A stretch of DNA of 6,223 nt from Candidatus Sumerlaeota bacterium (GTDB taxonomy: Bacteria > Sumerlaeota > Sumerlaeia > JADFCT01), in assembly GCA_026398575.1 (NCBI GenBank), contig JAPLSP010000426.1:1-6223 (forward strand), written 5' to 3'. Positions within the stretch are counted from its first letter, which is position 1, and each line of letters begins with the position of its first letter. The notes beneath the pieces are model-generated. The model searched no databases. It was not told the origin of the DNA and was given only the letters and a program-made list of their open reading frames with translations. Both the position numbers and the translations under genes were made by a program. Of the stretch, positions 6,154 to 6,223 are shown in pieces.

Positions 6154-6223
6154 ATGCAGATAGGAGCAGCGCCAGCTTTTGGAGTAAGGTGGCTCGCCGC
6201 CTTCTTTTTGGCGATTCAATGGC
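6154..6223 (+). CDS. Probable N-terminal signal peptide of a further exported protein (partial)
   Basis: From the ATG at 6154 the frame stays open to the window edge (23 codons), reading MQIGAAPAFGVRWLAAFFLA and then IQW. An arginine before a hydrophobic run (W-L-A-A-F-F-L-A-I) fits the start of a signal peptide, as in both complete genes of the window. AGGAAGAG at 6139-6146 could be the ribosome binding site, though its AGGA core is 11 nt from the ATG, slightly long. The product cannot be named. With only 70 bases visible, chance openness is a real alternative, and another frame here reads V-A-R-R-L-L-F-G-D-S-M from a GTG at 6189. Confidence 0.42.
   Translation, partial: MQIGAAPAFGVRWLAAFFLAIQW

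Overview
This is a GC-rich bacterial window with all recognisable genes on the + strand. It holds two complete genes for exported proteins and a fragment of a gene at each edge. I see no RNA genes, transposases, CRISPR arrays or phage genes. The host cannot be fixed from the sequence alone. The C-terminal half of the SGNH hydrolase and the repeat type in the peptidase both remind me of proteins from the Planctomycetota/Lentisphaerota/Verrucomicrobiota group (PVC). That is an inference from memory of the families, not a search result.

Layout. Positions 1-110 are the last 35 codons of an upstream gene. Positions 111-245 are a short AT-richer gap with a good sigma70-type promoter (TTGACG, 17 nt, GATAAT) and a Shine-Dalgarno sequence. 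Positions 246-4493 encode a 1415-residue secreted protein. In order it has a signal peptide, a short atypical propeptide, a complete papain-type (C1A) cysteine peptidase domain, seven tandem ~90-residue beta-rich repeats of the divergent InlB B-repeat kind, and a ~440-residue C-terminal region that I cannot assign. Positions 4494-4746 are non-coding, with an 8-bp perfect inverted repeat just after the peptidase gene. Positions 4747-6075 encode a 442-residue exported SGNH/GDSL hydrolase with a long C-terminal extension. Positions 6076-6223 hold another inverted repeat and the probable signal-peptide start of a further gene that runs off the window.

How the genes relate. Both full-length proteins carry export signals, and the possible downstream protein does too, so this looks like a run of genes for envelope or extracellular enzymes. 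The peptidase has its own promoter. The SGNH gene has a strong ribosome binding site, but I see no convincing promoter for it. It may be read through from the peptidase promoter or use a non-sigma70 signal. Nothing in the sequence shows that the two enzymes act on the same substrate.

The least ordinary element is the peptidase: an intact papain-like catalytic domain at the N-terminus of a long repeat stalk, ending in an unassigned, probably beta-solenoid-like region with no recognisable anchoring signal.
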